Shown piece after piece: positions 44,685 through 53,589 of a stretch of DNA of 64,000 nucleotides. Both the position numbers and the translations under genes were made by a program. This DNA comes from Anaerolineaceae bacterium. Lineage in GTDB: Bacteria > Chloroflexota > Anaerolineae > Aggregatilineales > Phototrophicaceae. Numbering within the stretch: position 1 is the stretch's first letter; every line of letters begins with the position of its first letter. The notes below the pieces were generated by a model that made no database searches, was not told the DNA's origin, and saw only the letters and a program-made list of their open reading frames with translations. The stretch lies in contig PABP01000009.1 of NCBI GenBank assembly GCA_002699585.1, positions 310,001-374,000 on the forward strand. Direction: 5' to 3'.

Positions 44685-46127
44685 ATGTCAAAACAGGGTG
44701 TAACCCCCCAAAGCGAGAACTTTAGCGACTGGTATAACGAAATCGTCTACCGTGCGGACCTGGCGGCCAAGTCGCCGGTGCGTGGTTGTGTCATCATCAA
44801 ACCGTATGGCTACGAAGTCTGGGAAGGCATCAAAGGCGGCCTGGATCGCCGTTTTAAGGAAACAGGCCATCAGAATGCTTATTTCCCGCTCTTCATCCCT
44901 GAGAGCTACCTGCGCCGAGAAGCGGAGCATGTCGAAGGCTTTAGCCCGGAATTGGCTGTTGTGACGGTCGCAGGTGGCAAAGAACTGGAAGAACCCCTCG
45001 TTGTGCGTCCGACATCAGAGACGGTGATCGGTGAAGCATTTAGTGAGTGGATTCAGTCCTATCGTGATCTGCCACTGCTGATTAACCAGTGGGCCAACGT
45101 CGTCCGCTGGGAGCTGCGGACCCGTCCTTTCCTGCGTACGACGGAGTTCCTGTGGCAGGAGGGCCATACGGCCCATGCGACGCATGAAGAGTCCCACGAA
45201 GAGACGATGCGCATGCTCGACATCTATGCCGATTTTGCCGTTAAGGATGCCGCGATTCCGGTCATCAAAGGGCTGAAGAGCAACATCGAGCGTTTTGCTG
45301 GCGCGCTGCATACCTATACCATCGAAGCCATGATGCGCGACAAGCGCGCCTTGCAGTCTGGTACCAGCCATGACCTGGGCCAGAACTTCGCCAAGGCCTT
45401 TGAAATCAAGTACCTGGATGAAGCCAACGACCTGCAATTCTGCTGGACGACATCCTGGGGTTTGAGTACCCGCATGGTCGGTGCAGTCGTCATGGCGCAT
45501 GGTGACGATCAGGGGCTGCGGTTGCCGCCTAAACTGGCTCCTATTCAGGTAGTGGCCATCCCGATTTATCGTAAGGATGAGGAGCGCGGCCCGGTCATGG
45601 AAACGCTCATGCCTATCGTCGATGAACTGCGTGCAGTGGGTATCCGTGTGCATGTGGATGATCGTGACCAAAGCCCCGGCTTCAAGTTCAATGACTGGGA
45701 AATGCGTGGTGTCCCGGTTCGGTTGGAAATTGGTCCTAAAGATGTGGAAAAAGGCAACGCCGCCCTGGCGCGCCGCGATGTTTTGGGCCGCGAAGGCAAG
45801 CAGTTTGTCAGCCAGGAGGGTATCGTCAAGACGATCCAGGATTTGCTGGATGAGGTCCAGGCGAGCTTACTGGCGGATGCCACCGCATTCCGCGATGCCA
45901 ATATCCACGATGTCGCCACGTATGATGAGCTGAAGCAGGTCATCGAAGCGGGTGGCTGGGCACGCGGCTGGTGGGCTGGCAGCGATGATGACGAGCGCAA
46001 GGTCAAGGATGAAACGGGCGCAACGCTGCGCTGCTTCCCCTTTGACCATGCAGATGCGGGTAGTGGCAAGTGCTTCTACACAGAGGGTAGTGCTGACCAA
46101 ATCGCCTTGTTTGCGAAAGCATATTAA
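44685..46127 (+). CDS. proS: Prolyl-tRNA synthetase, archaeal/eukaryal type
   Basis: Class II aminoacyl-tRNA synthetase that charges tRNA-Pro. The 480-residue length, the lack of the editing insertion and the motifs PVRGCVIIKPYGYEVWEGIK, RPTSETVIGEAFSEWIQSYRDLPLLINQWANVVRWE, RTTEFLWQEGHTAHAT (motif 2) and GLSTRMVGAVVMAHGDDQGLRLPP (motif 3) mark the shorter, archaeal-like form. The C-terminal domain ends in AKAY, whose Tyr is typical of that form. GAGAGAG precedes the ATG. Confidence 0.95.
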   Translation: MSKQGVTPQSENFSDWYNEIVYRADLAAKSPVRGCVIIKPYGYEVWEGIKGGLDRRFKETGHQNAYFPLFIPESYLRREAEHVEGFSPELAVVTVAGGKELEEPLVVRPTSETVIGEAFSEWIQSYRDLPLLINQWANVVRWELRTRPFLRTTEFLWQEGHTAHATHEESHEETMRMLDIYADFAVKDAAIPVIKGLKSNIERFAGALHTYTIEAMMRDKRALQSGTSHDLGQNFAKAFEIKYLDEANDLQFCWTTSWGLSTRMVGAVVMAHGDDQGLRLPPKLAPIQVVAIPIYRKDEERGPVMETLMPIVDELRAVGIRVHVDDRDQSPGFKFNDWEMRGVPVRLEIGPKDVEKGNAALARRDVLGREGKQFVSQEGIVKTIQDLLDEVQASLLADATAFRDANIHDVATYDELKQVIEAGGWARGWWAGSDDDERKVKDETGATLRCFPFDHADAGSGKCFYTEGSADQIALFAKAY

Positions 46128-46156
46128 GTCACTGGGTAGAACTACGTAGGAAACTT

Positions 46157-46193
46157 AACGGGTGCTTACTCGACAAAAAGTAGCACCCGTTTT
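46157..46193 (+). terminator. Terminator after proS
   Basis: AACGGGTGCT (46157-46166) pairs perfectly with AGCACCCGTT (46182-46191) and is followed by TTT. Confidence 0.8.
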
Positions 46194-46253
46194 ATGATTC
46201 TAACTGAGACTGTGTGTTTCTGTGGGCTGGGACTACCCTTATTTAGCATGTAT

Positions 46254-46283
46254 TTGACATTGGTAAAATATAAATCTTAACAT
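46254..46283 (+). promoter_or_regulatory. Candidate promoter for the NYN-domain gene
   Basis: A perfect TTGACA (46254-46259), an 18-bp spacer and TAACAT (46278-46283). The -10 is imperfect (4 of 6). The implied leader is about 280 nt. Confidence 0.4.
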
Positions 46284-46524
46284 GATTGTGTAGCTTTCCC
46301 CTGGCATGGTGGGGTTCATTGTGATTTAATGTACAATTGCGCATCGGGTTTTATCGGTAATTTATACTGTTGTGTGCGAATTCGACCGATGCTAGACTAA
46401 CAAAGGTTATCCTAAGACGGATTATTTGACCTTTTCGATAAAATTAGTGTTTACCATCTTGAACCCGACACACAACCCAACCAACATTTTCAATAATCGT
46501 ATTTTCACAAGCGTTTTTAAAACT

Positions 46525-46542
46525 GTGTGTGCAAACACACAC
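46525..46542 (+). other. GTGTGTG/CACACAC stem-loop before the NYN gene
   Basis: A perfect 7-bp stem, GTGTGTG (46525-46531) and CACACAC (46536-46542), with loop CAAA, ending 25 bp before the start codon. It lies in the predicted leader and could be a cleavage or binding site; no T-tract follows. Confidence 0.6.
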
Positions 46543-46567
46543 CTATCCGTCTTTTTTAGGAATTAAT

Positions 46568-48700
46568 ATGGCGGCTTATTTAATTGTAGATGTCGACAAT
46601 TTGCTACAGCGGTTTCGACTAAATGGTATGTCAATTGATTTGCAGGAGTTAGCCGTTGGCCTCCGCGGTGCTGCGGCGCTCGCGGCGGGTTTGGCCAGTG
46701 CAGATCGATTGAAGGCTATTGCGCTTGCGGATTGGGATAATCTGCCAGCGTCTCCTAAGGGGATCGATCCACAGCTCATCTTCAGGGTGGCAGGCTATGA
46801 GGTGTTTGATGTCAAGCACCGCGACAGCCTGGCAGATGTTCTCATCATACATTACTTCTCGTATGATCCTGAACCGATTGATGAACTCATCCTGGCGACG
46901 ACCAGTCGTGATATGCTGCCGCTGATCCGACGCATCAAGCTGACGCGCAGTTCGCGCATCCGTATGTGGGGGTCGGAAGATGTGCTCAAAGGCACCGAGT
47001 TTGCGGACTCGATCATCTTCCAACCATTGGAAACCCTGCTCGGTATTCAGTCGAAAAACGTCGCAGTCTATATCGACTTTGAGAACATCGCCATCAGCCT
47101 GAACGAACAGGGCTATGTCGTTAATCTGGATCATCTGATTCAACGCATCGTTGGACGTGCCAGTCAATATGGCCAGGTGGTGAAGATGTCCGCGTATGCG
47201 CCCTGGGGCCAACGCGGCACGCTGCCGCCATTGGTCGATGGGGCTGGTCGTGAGATTGCTGATGATGCACCCTCGCGCATGATGCTGGCCAATATCGACC
47301 CGGTCTTTAACTTACCCGGCAAAAACAGCGCTGACATCCGTATTGCGCGTGATGTCATTACTGCTGCTGCCCAACCGGATTCGCCCGACATTTATATCGT
47401 GGCCAGCGGTGACCGTGACTTCAACGAAGTCCTGAATGCCCTGGTACAACGCGGTAAATCGGTCATCATCTGGGGCGTGCGCGGTAGCACCAGCCGTATG
47501 CTGGAAAATCATCCCGGCATTGTGGTGGAGTACATCGAAGACTTCACCGACCTGGCGACCCACAAATCCCTCAGCAGAGCATCACTGGAAGCCGACCCAG
47601 CGGAGACCTTCGTGCCATCGCAGTGGTCGAGTATCGTCATGCAGTTTGACCGCATGGCTCAGCGTAATGACGTGACTTCCCTCAAACGTTCCGCATTTGT
47701 GGAGCAGTTGATAAACATGGGCGTCGTCGTCAATGCGGACCGTGCTAATGATTTGCTCTCCCAGGCGGAAACGATGGGTGTGCTGCACATCAACGGCACG
47801 CAGCTATCGGTGAATCCCAGCCATCCGATTGTGGAGAAAACGCGCGTCATCTATGAGTCGATCCAACGTCGCGTGGCTAATACGCTCAAGGTGCGTGGGT
47901 GGGAGTACGTCAACTACGGCTTCTTGCTCAAGGGCTTGGAGATGGAACCCGACATCAACCGACCAGGGATGAACGAAAACGATCAGTGGCGCTCCCATTG
48001 GATTGATAGCCTGGTCCGCGAACAAATATTGCGGCGTGAGTTGGTGCCCCATCGCCATAACCCGGATGACCTCGTTCCGGTGATCCGCCTGCCTGGTGAA
48101 TTCGAAGAAGATATCGTGATGCCACCCGGCCAGGATAGCTACGAAGATGTGTTGGAAGACATCGACTGGACCGGAACGTCCATCACGGAACTGGCTGATT
48201 TTGACCCGAACGCGGCCAATATGACGGTGCGCATCATCGTCAGCGTGCAGCAGTTCACCAGCTTCCGCAATTTTGTGTGGTGCCCATTAGGGAGCCTGCA
48301 CAAGCGCCTGCGTGCCTATGACAACAATATGGCGTTCCAGCGGGCTGTGGAGTACCTAGAAGCGAATAACATCGTTAGTGTGGATGAGTACCCCAATCCG
48401 CAGAGCGACTACAATACCAAAGGCATCTCGATCAACCAGGATGCGGCCTATACCCAGGCTGTGCTCAATGAGCGCGATGAGTTCATCCGCATTTTGTTGG
48501 TCCTGTACGAAAACAACCAGCCGATTACCCAGGCGACCGTCGAACAACATGCGGATGGCGGGCACTTTGATTATGATTTGTGGTTCTCCATTATGGAGAC
48601 TGAAAACGTTTTGAATGCCTTACCGGGCCGCGCCGGACAGTACAGTCTGTTCCGTACGCACCATACCGTCAAAATCGTCGCTGGCGATAGCGTCGATTAA
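46568..48700 (+). CDS. Protein with two NYN nuclease-like domains and a winged-helix region
   Basis: A 710-residue soluble protein. An N-terminal NYN/PIN-like domain (about 1-135) has IVDVDN (Asp8, Asp10), a SLADVLII helix and TTSRDML. A second and more canonical NYN domain (about 164-325) has YIDFEN (Asp170), NSADIRIARD (Asp256) and ASGDRDF (Asp282, Asp284), the acidic residues expected for metal-dependent RNA cleavage. Two winged-helix or LOTUS-like segments follow (about 360-430 and 560-700). Likely an RNase or RNA-binding regulator. ATG 46568 is chosen for the AGGA 6 bp upstream. Stand-alone gene ahead of rpsO and pnp. Confidence 0.8.
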   Translation: MAAYLIVDVDNLLQRFRLNGMSIDLQELAVGLRGAAALAAGLASADRLKAIALADWDNLPASPKGIDPQLIFRVAGYEVFDVKHRDSLADVLIIHYFSYDPEPIDELILATTSRDMLPLIRRIKLTRSSRIRMWGSEDVLKGTEFADSIIFQPLETLLGIQSKNVAVYIDFENIAISLNEQGYVVNLDHLIQRIVGRASQYGQVVKMSAYAPWGQRGTLPPLVDGAGREIADDAPSRMMLANIDPVFNLPGKNSADIRIARDVITAAAQPDSPDIYIVASGDRDFNEVLNALVQRGKSVIIWGVRGSTSRMLENHPGIVVEYIEDFTDLATHKSLSRASLEADPAETFVPSQWSSIVMQFDRMAQRNDVTSLKRSAFVEQLINMGVVVNADRANDLLSQAETMGVLHINGTQLSVNPSHPIVEKTRVIYESIQRRVANTLKVRGWEYVNYGFLLKGLEMEPDINRPGMNENDQWRSHWIDSLVREQILRRELVPHRHNPDDLVPVIRLPGEFEEDIVMPPGQDSYEDVLEDIDWTGTSITELADFDPNAANMTVRIIVSVQQFTSFRNFVWCPLGSLHKRLRAYDNNMAFQRAVEYLEANNIVSVDEYPNPQSDYNTKGISINQDAAYTQAVLNERDEFIRILLVLYENNQPITQATVEQHADGGHFDYDLWFSIMETENVLNALPGRAGQYSLFRTHHTVKIVAGDSVD

Positions 48701-48885
48701 ATCTGTGCGTTGCTGGCGCTTGCACTGACCAAGTCGCCTGATTTTGTGTGCCTATTGACCAAGCCGCACCAAGGCAAGCATTGTGAGTCTGTATGGTGTC
48801 TGCTACAATGCCTGCAATGCTTAAATAGGCCGATGAGTTTGCTGTCCAATTCATCTGGCGACTAAAGGTGAGGACGGTCAAGGAT

Positions 48886-49155
48886 ATGCCCCTGACAACA
48901 CAAGAAAAACTCGACATCATCAAGGAATTCGGTCGCTTTGAAGGCGATACGGGTTCACCGCAAGTGCAAGTTGCTCTGTTATCTCGTCGTATCTCGCAGC
49001 TAACAGACCACCTGCGCATCCACTCTCATGATGAACATTCCCGCCGTGGTTTGCTGAAGTTGGTCGGCCAACGTCGCCGCCATCTGAAGTACATCGCCAA
49101 AAAAGACCCGCTGCAATATCGCGAATTGATCGAGCGATTGGGCTTGCGCCGCTAA
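48886..49155 (+). CDS. rpsO: Ribosomal protein uS15
   Basis: An 89-residue 30S protein that binds the 16S rRNA central domain. [56 protein letters not shown] is diagnostic. ATG 48886 gives the standard length; a GTG 18 bp upstream is in frame but unneeded. As in many bacteria, pnp follows. Confidence 0.96.
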   Translation: MPLTTQEKLDIIKEFGRFEGDTGSPQVQVALLSRRISQLTDHLRIHSHDEHSRRGLLKLVGQRRRHLKYIAKKDPLQYRELIERLGLRR

Positions 49156-49467
49156 GCGGCTCTGGCCGTCTGATGCGCTGCTTTGGCAGATAACGACGGC
49201 TGCATGATGCATTGCATTTGGCACGACAATCTACCCGGCTAAAGGGTGATGAAAAGAGAAGGGCACTTGGCGGTCATACGCCATCGCCCGACTCTTTACG
49301 ACAACCCGGGCCGAGCCTGACGTGGCCACTGCAGAGAAAGTTCATACCATCGCCTGGTTTTACAGGAATTGGAGCATGAGGTTAGGTGTACGCGCGATAG
49401 CTGATTTCATGCACCAATCCCTGTGCCAGGCGAATTTGTTTTATGCGTAAATTTGAGGAGACATTGA
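49156..49467. other. rpsO-pnp intergenic region with a stem-loop
   Basis: A 312-bp gap without a convincing gene. It holds a two-part stem-loop at 49261-49289 (outer GGGC/GCCC, inner TGGCG/CGCCA) with no T-tract. A hairpin in this position recalls the E. coli rpsO-pnp leader, where RNase III cuts and PNPase controls its own mRNA (established there; inference here). Confidence 0.5.
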
Positions 49468-51711
49468 ATGGTTGTACAAACCCCAGAAGTTAAGACGTTT
49501 ACCGCGACAATGGGTGGCGAAGAAGTCATCATTGAAACGGGGCGTCTGGCACAGCAGGCCGGTGGCAGCGTCACCGTCCGCATCGGCGATACCATGTTGC
49601 TCGCCACCGCCACGATGAGCAAATCTGTCCGTGATGGCATGGACTTCTTCCCGCTTTCAGTCGATTACGAAGAGAAACTGTATGCAGTCGGTCGTATCCC
49701 TGGCAGCTTCATGCGCCGTGAGGGTCGCCCATCGGACCGCGCGATTCTGATTTCACGCGTGATTGACCGTACCCTGCGCCCGCTGTTCCCCAAGAACATG
49801 ATCAACGATGTGCAGCTCATCCTGACGTCCCTGTCATCTGACCAGGAGCATCAGGTTGATATGATCGGTATCATTGCGGCTAGCACAGCCATTATGATTT
49901 CTGACATTCCCTGGAATGGCCCGGTCGCGGGTGTCCGCATTGGCCTGATTGACGACGAACTGATCGTCAACCCATCTGTTACCCAGATGGAGAGCAGCCG
50001 CCTGGACCTGCGTGTTTCCGCTACAGAAGATGCCATCAATATGGTCGAGTGTGGTGCGGATGAAGTTGACGAAGAGACAATGGTTCGTGCTCTATCGTTG
50101 GCACAGCAGTCCGTCCAGCCGATTATCCAGCTACAGAAAGAAATCCGGGCCGCTGTCGGCAAGGAAAAATCAGATTATACGACCAAGGCCCATGATGATG
50201 CCCTGGAAGCGGAAATCCGTGAGGCTTACAGTGCTCGCATTGGCGAGATCGTCCGTAACCATACGGATCGTGCTGAGCGCAAAACAGCCATGAAAGAGAT
50301 CGAAGAAGAAGTTGTTGCGGCTTACGAAGAACGCAATGCCTCTTCATCGGAAGAAGAACAGGTTAGCTTAAAGCTGGCTGCCAAAGCCGTTGATGACGTG
50401 ATGGCCGAGCAAATCCGCAGCCGCACCGTCAACGAAGGCATTCGTGCCGATGGCCGCGATACCCGCACCATCCGCCCCCTGAGCGCCGCCGTTGATCTCA
50501 TCCCGCGCGTACATGGCAGTGGTTTGTTCCAACGTGGCGAAACGCAGGTTTTGACGATTGCGACCCTGGGCACCCCGCGTGATTCCCAGCTCATCGACGA
50601 CCTGACCAACGATGACAAGAAGCGATACCTGCATCATTACAACTTCCCGCCATTCAGCACCGGCGAAGCCCGCCCGCTGCGTGGCCCCAAACGTCGTGAG
50701 ATTGGTCATGGCTCCCTGGCAGAAAATGCGTTGCTGCCGATGATCCCTGAGCAGAAGGATTTCCCTTATACGCTGCGCCTTGTTAGCGAAGTCATGAGTT
50801 CCAACGGTAGTACCTCAATGGCCAGCGTTTGCGGCAGCACCCTGTCCCTGATGGACGCAGGTGTGCCGATTAAGCGCCCTGTTGGTGGTATTGCAATGGG
50901 TCTCATCAAAGAAGGCGACAAAGTCGCTGTCTTGACGGACATCCAGGGCCTGGAAGATCATATCGGCGATATGGACTTCAAAGTCGCTGGTACGGAAGTC
51001 GGTATCACCGCCTTGCAGATGGACATCAAAATCGCAGGTGTGACTGAAGACATCATGCGTCAGGCGCTGTCGCAGGCGCGTGACGCTCGTATGCAGATTC
51101 TTGAGGTCATGAGTGGCGCCATCAGCGAAACCCGCGAAGACCTGAAAGAATCCGCACCGCGCATGATTACGATCAAGATCGATCCTGAGAAAATCGGTGC
51201 GATCATTGGCCCTGGCGGCAAAACGGTCCGCGCTCTACAGGATTCCCTCAATGTCACCGTTGATATCCAGGAAGACGGCACAGTGTTCGTCGCTGGTGAA
51301 GATGGCCCGTCCGTCTATGCTGCCCGTGATCGCATCAACGGTATGGTTGAAGAAGCCAAGCTGGGGCAGGTCTACACCGGTAAAATCACCCGCGTTGAGG
51401 ACTACGGCGTCTTCGTCGAAATCCTGCCGGGTAAAGAAGGCCTGGTCCACGTCAGCCAACTGGCCGACTACCGCGTGGAATCGGTCCGTGATGAGTTCAA
51501 GCTCAACGACGAAATCATGGTCATGGTCACCGATGTCGATCCCGGTGGTAAGATCCGCCTGAGCCGTCAGGCTGTCCTCGAAGGTTGGACCATCGAAGAA
51601 GCCCGCGAGAAAGACAGCGGTGGTCGTCGTGGTGGCAACCGTCGCGGTGGTGGGGATCGTCGTGGTGGCGGAGATCGTCGCGGAGGCGGCAATCGTGGTG
51701 GCCGCAACTAG
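49468..51711 (+). CDS. pnp: Polyribonucleotide nucleotidyltransferase (PNPase)
   Basis: 3'-5' phosphorolytic exoribonuclease of RNA decay. The 747-residue protein has two RNase PH domains (about 10-145 and 305-540; FPLSVDYEEKLYAVGRIPGSF, FPPFSTGEARPLRGPKRREIGHG), the alpha domain between them, a KH domain (IGAIIGPGGKTVRALQD, about 570-586) and an S1 domain (VYTGKITRVEDYGVFVEILPGKEGLVHVSQL, about 635-700). Unusual is the tail after about residue 715, which is made of Arg-Gly-Gly repeats (RRGGNRRGGGDRRGGG...), an RNA-binding style of extension. GAGGAG precedes the ATG. Confidence 0.96.
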   Translation: MVVQTPEVKTFTATMGGEEVIIETGRLAQQAGGSVTVRIGDTMLLATATMSKSVRDGMDFFPLSVDYEEKLYAVGRIPGSFMRREGRPSDRAILISRVIDRTLRPLFPKNMINDVQLILTSLSSDQEHQVDMIGIIAASTAIMISDIPWNGPVAGVRIGLIDDELIVNPSVTQMESSRLDLRVSATEDAINMVECGADEVDEETMVRALSLAQQSVQPIIQLQKEIRAAVGKEKSDYTTKAHDDALEAEIREAYSARIGEIVRNHTDRAERKTAMKEIEEEVVAAYEERNASSSEEEQVSLKLAAKAVDDVMAEQIRSRTVNEGIRADGRDTRTIRPLSAAVDLIPRVHGSGLFQRGETQVLTIATLGTPRDSQLIDDLTNDDKKRYLHHYNFPPFSTGEARPLRGPKRREIGHGSLAENALLPMIPEQKDFPYTLRLVSEVMSSNGSTSMASVCGSTLSLMDAGVPIKRPVGGIAMGLIKEGDKVAVLTDIQGLEDHIGDMDFKVAGTEVGITALQMDIKIAGVTEDIMRQALSQARDARMQILEVMSGAISETREDLKESAPRMITIKIDPEKIGAIIGPGGKTVRALQDSLNVTVDIQEDGTVFVAGEDGPSVYAARDRINGMVEEAKLGQVYTGKITRVEDYGVFVEILPGKEGLVHVSQLADYRVESVRDEFKLNDEIMVMVTDVDPGGKIRLSRQAVLEGWTIEEAREKDSGGRRGGNRRGGGDRRGGGDRRGGGNRGGRN

Positions 51712-51747
51712 CTAACTCACAAGGCCCCCATTCATCAATATGAATCA

Positions 51748-51778
51748 AATGCGCTGGCTGCTAAAGTCAGCGCATTTT
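51748..51778 (+). terminator. Terminator after pnp
   Basis: AATGCGCTG (51748-51756) pairs perfectly with CAGCGCATT (51768-51776), followed by TT. Short T-tract but a strong stem. Confidence 0.75.
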
Positions 51779-51964
51779 GCGTTCTATTCCCCTGGTTGAA
51801 ATCACCTATTGCGCGCCTCTTGGCCTGTATTGCGTTTTCTTAAGCGTAACTTCGAGGCCCTTTTGGCGTATTATCTATTGTAGAGTGTTCATTTGGTTGT
51901 GATCAAAGAGCGTCGTTGCAAAGCGCTTGTATGACAGGTGCTCAATAGTCTGAGGAGCTTTTGC

Positions 51965-53299
51965 GTGTCCGAACCTGCGCAGTCATCGTCAAACACAGGG
52001 AAAAGCGCGTCCAGTTCACCGGAGTGGGGTTCGCGTACCAAGCGCATGATGTTTGGCATTGCCCTGGCGGCAGGGGTGGTGTTTCTCTTCTTCCTGAGGG
52101 ATGCATTACCTTTGGTCATTGTGTCAGCATTGCTGGCTTTCTTGATGTACCCGATGACCACGTTCATTACCAACCGCCTTCTGATTTTCCCACCTATTCG
52201 CAACAATCGGGCGATAGCGACTATCCTGTCGTTTGTGGTGGCTGTCTTCGTCGTGACGACCATCTTGCTGGTGGTGATACCGGCCCTGACCGATCAGGTC
52301 GAGGAGTTTGTGAATAGTATCCCCGGTCTGTTGCGGGAAGCCGAAACAGTGCTGGAAAATTGGCTCAGCCAACCTTTGATGTTCAATGGTGAGCCGATTT
52401 TGCTGGATGGCGAGACGATCATCCCATTGGAACGTATCGCGGAATTAACAGGCACGACCGAGATCATTCAGCTATCGAACCTCAACCTGACCAACCTCGC
52501 CCAGTCGTTTTTCGGTTCTGTGACCACGCTCTCCGGCCCGGCTTTTAGTTTTGTGGGTGGGGCATTTAATACGATCATCAATTTTACCTTCCTGATTATG
52601 ATGACGTTCTACCTGCTGAAAGATGGCGGTAGTTTTGTCGAGGGCTTCATCAGTTTGGCCCCGGATGGCTATGAGGACGATGCTCGCCGCCTCTTTGATG
52701 ACCTGGGTCGCGTCTGGAATGGGTATATTCGTGGGCAGGCTATTTTGTGCCTGGTGATGGGCGTGGCGGTCTACTTTACGGCATCACTACTGGGTGTGCC
52801 TGATGCGCCGATTCTGGGCTTGTTGGCGGGTGTGCTGGAATTCATCCCGACGATTGGCCCCTTGCTGGCACTGATCCCGGCGGCTTTCCTGGGTCTGGTA
52901 TCACACTCCGCGACCATTCCCTGGCTGGAAGGCGTACCTTTTGCACTTGTCATCATTTTTGTGTGGACCATGCTGCAAAACATTGAAGCGATTATTCTGG
53001 TGCCGCGTATTATGGGCGATAGCCTGGACCTACACCCGCTGGTTGTGATTATCGGCGTGTTGGGCGGGGCTGCCCTGGCTGGCGCTTTGGGCGTGATCCT
53101 GGCTGCGCCATTCATTGCCAGTGGGCGCGTCATCAGCCGTTACTTCTACGGCAAACTAACGGATAGACCAGCCTTCATCGAGCGCCGTGTCCGGGATCGC
53201 CGACGAGAAACGGGCATATCCAGGTTGCTGCTGCGCTTGTATCGCTATGTACGCATGCGCCTGAACAGTAACGGGAAACAGCGCTCGCCCGCCTCCTGA
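51965..53299 (+). CDS. AI-2E family transporter (TqsA/PerM-like permease)
   Basis: A 444-residue membrane protein with about eight helices. The family includes autoinducer-2 exporters and ion antiporters, so the cargo is unknown. Visible features are the first helix pair (FGIALAAGVVFLFFLRDALPLVIVSALLAFLMYPM), a large loop with VEEFVNSIPGLLREAE, and the conserved GVPDAPILGLLAGVLEFIPTIGPLLALIPA and LQNIEAIILVPRIMGDSLDLHPLVVIIGVLGGAALAGALGVILAAP. The basic tail is cytoplasmic. GTG 51965 has GAGGAG upstream; the GTG at 51938 does not. Confidence 0.85.
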   Translation: MSEPAQSSSNTGKSASSSPEWGSRTKRMMFGIALAAGVVFLFFLRDALPLVIVSALLAFLMYPMTTFITNRLLIFPPIRNNRAIATILSFVVAVFVVTTILLVVIPALTDQVEEFVNSIPGLLREAETVLENWLSQPLMFNGEPILLDGETIIPLERIAELTGTTEIIQLSNLNLTNLAQSFFGSVTTLSGPAFSFVGGAFNTIINFTFLIMMTFYLLKDGGSFVEGFISLAPDGYEDDARRLFDDLGRVWNGYIRGQAILCLVMGVAVYFTASLLGVPDAPILGLLAGVLEFIPTIGPLLALIPAAFLGLVSHSATIPWLEGVPFALVIIFVWTMLQNIEAIILVPRIMGDSLDLHPLVVIIGVLGGAALAGALGVILAAPFIASGRVISRYFYGKLTDRPAFIERRVRDRRRETGISRLLLRLYRYVRMRLNSNGKQRSPAS

Positions 53300-53367
53300 G
53301 GCGTGATGACTGGCAGTGATGCGTGTATAATGTCGCCTGAATCCTGACATGATGAAGTGAGAGACTT

Positions 53368-53589
53368 ATGGACGATCTGAACGCACATACCCTTGCAGAA
53401 AGCGATAGCTACGCCATCTGGACGACCGTTGAGGATAACGGCGAAACCATTTTTCACCTCGAACTCGGTAGCGTCACCCTGCACTTCTTCCAGGAAGAAT
53501 GGGAAGAGCTGGTGGGCTTGCTCGAATCCGCAAGCAGTGATGATAATGGTGGTGGCAAGGCTCGCAGCTCCTCCAAAAAACGGCGCTAA
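53368..53589 (+). CDS. Small hypothetical protein
   Basis: A 73-residue protein I do not recognise. It forms a short beta-rich core (YAIWTTVEDNGETIFHLELGSVTLHFFQEEWEELVGLLESA) and a disordered basic tail (ARSSSKKRR). The Trp-Glu helix resembles small antitoxin-like or regulator folds but no motif is decisive. Its TAA is directly followed by the ATG of the next gene, so the two are translationally linked. Confidence 0.6.
   Translation: MDDLNAHTLAESDSYAIWTTVEDNGETIFHLELGSVTLHFFQEEWEELVGLLESASSDDNGGGKARSSSKKRR

Larger units (their letters stand above)
46194..46567. other. proS / NYN-gene intergenic region
   Basis: About 374 bp, AT-rich, with no credible gene. It holds a promoter candidate (46254-46283), a TATACT at 46363 without matching -35, and a GT-rich stem-loop just before the NYN gene (46525-46542). 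Confidence 0.5.

Noticed and set aside
49249-49320. A 23-codon ORF in the rpsO-pnp gap
   Set aside because: Its GGG lies only 2 nt from the ATG and the peptide has no notable feature.
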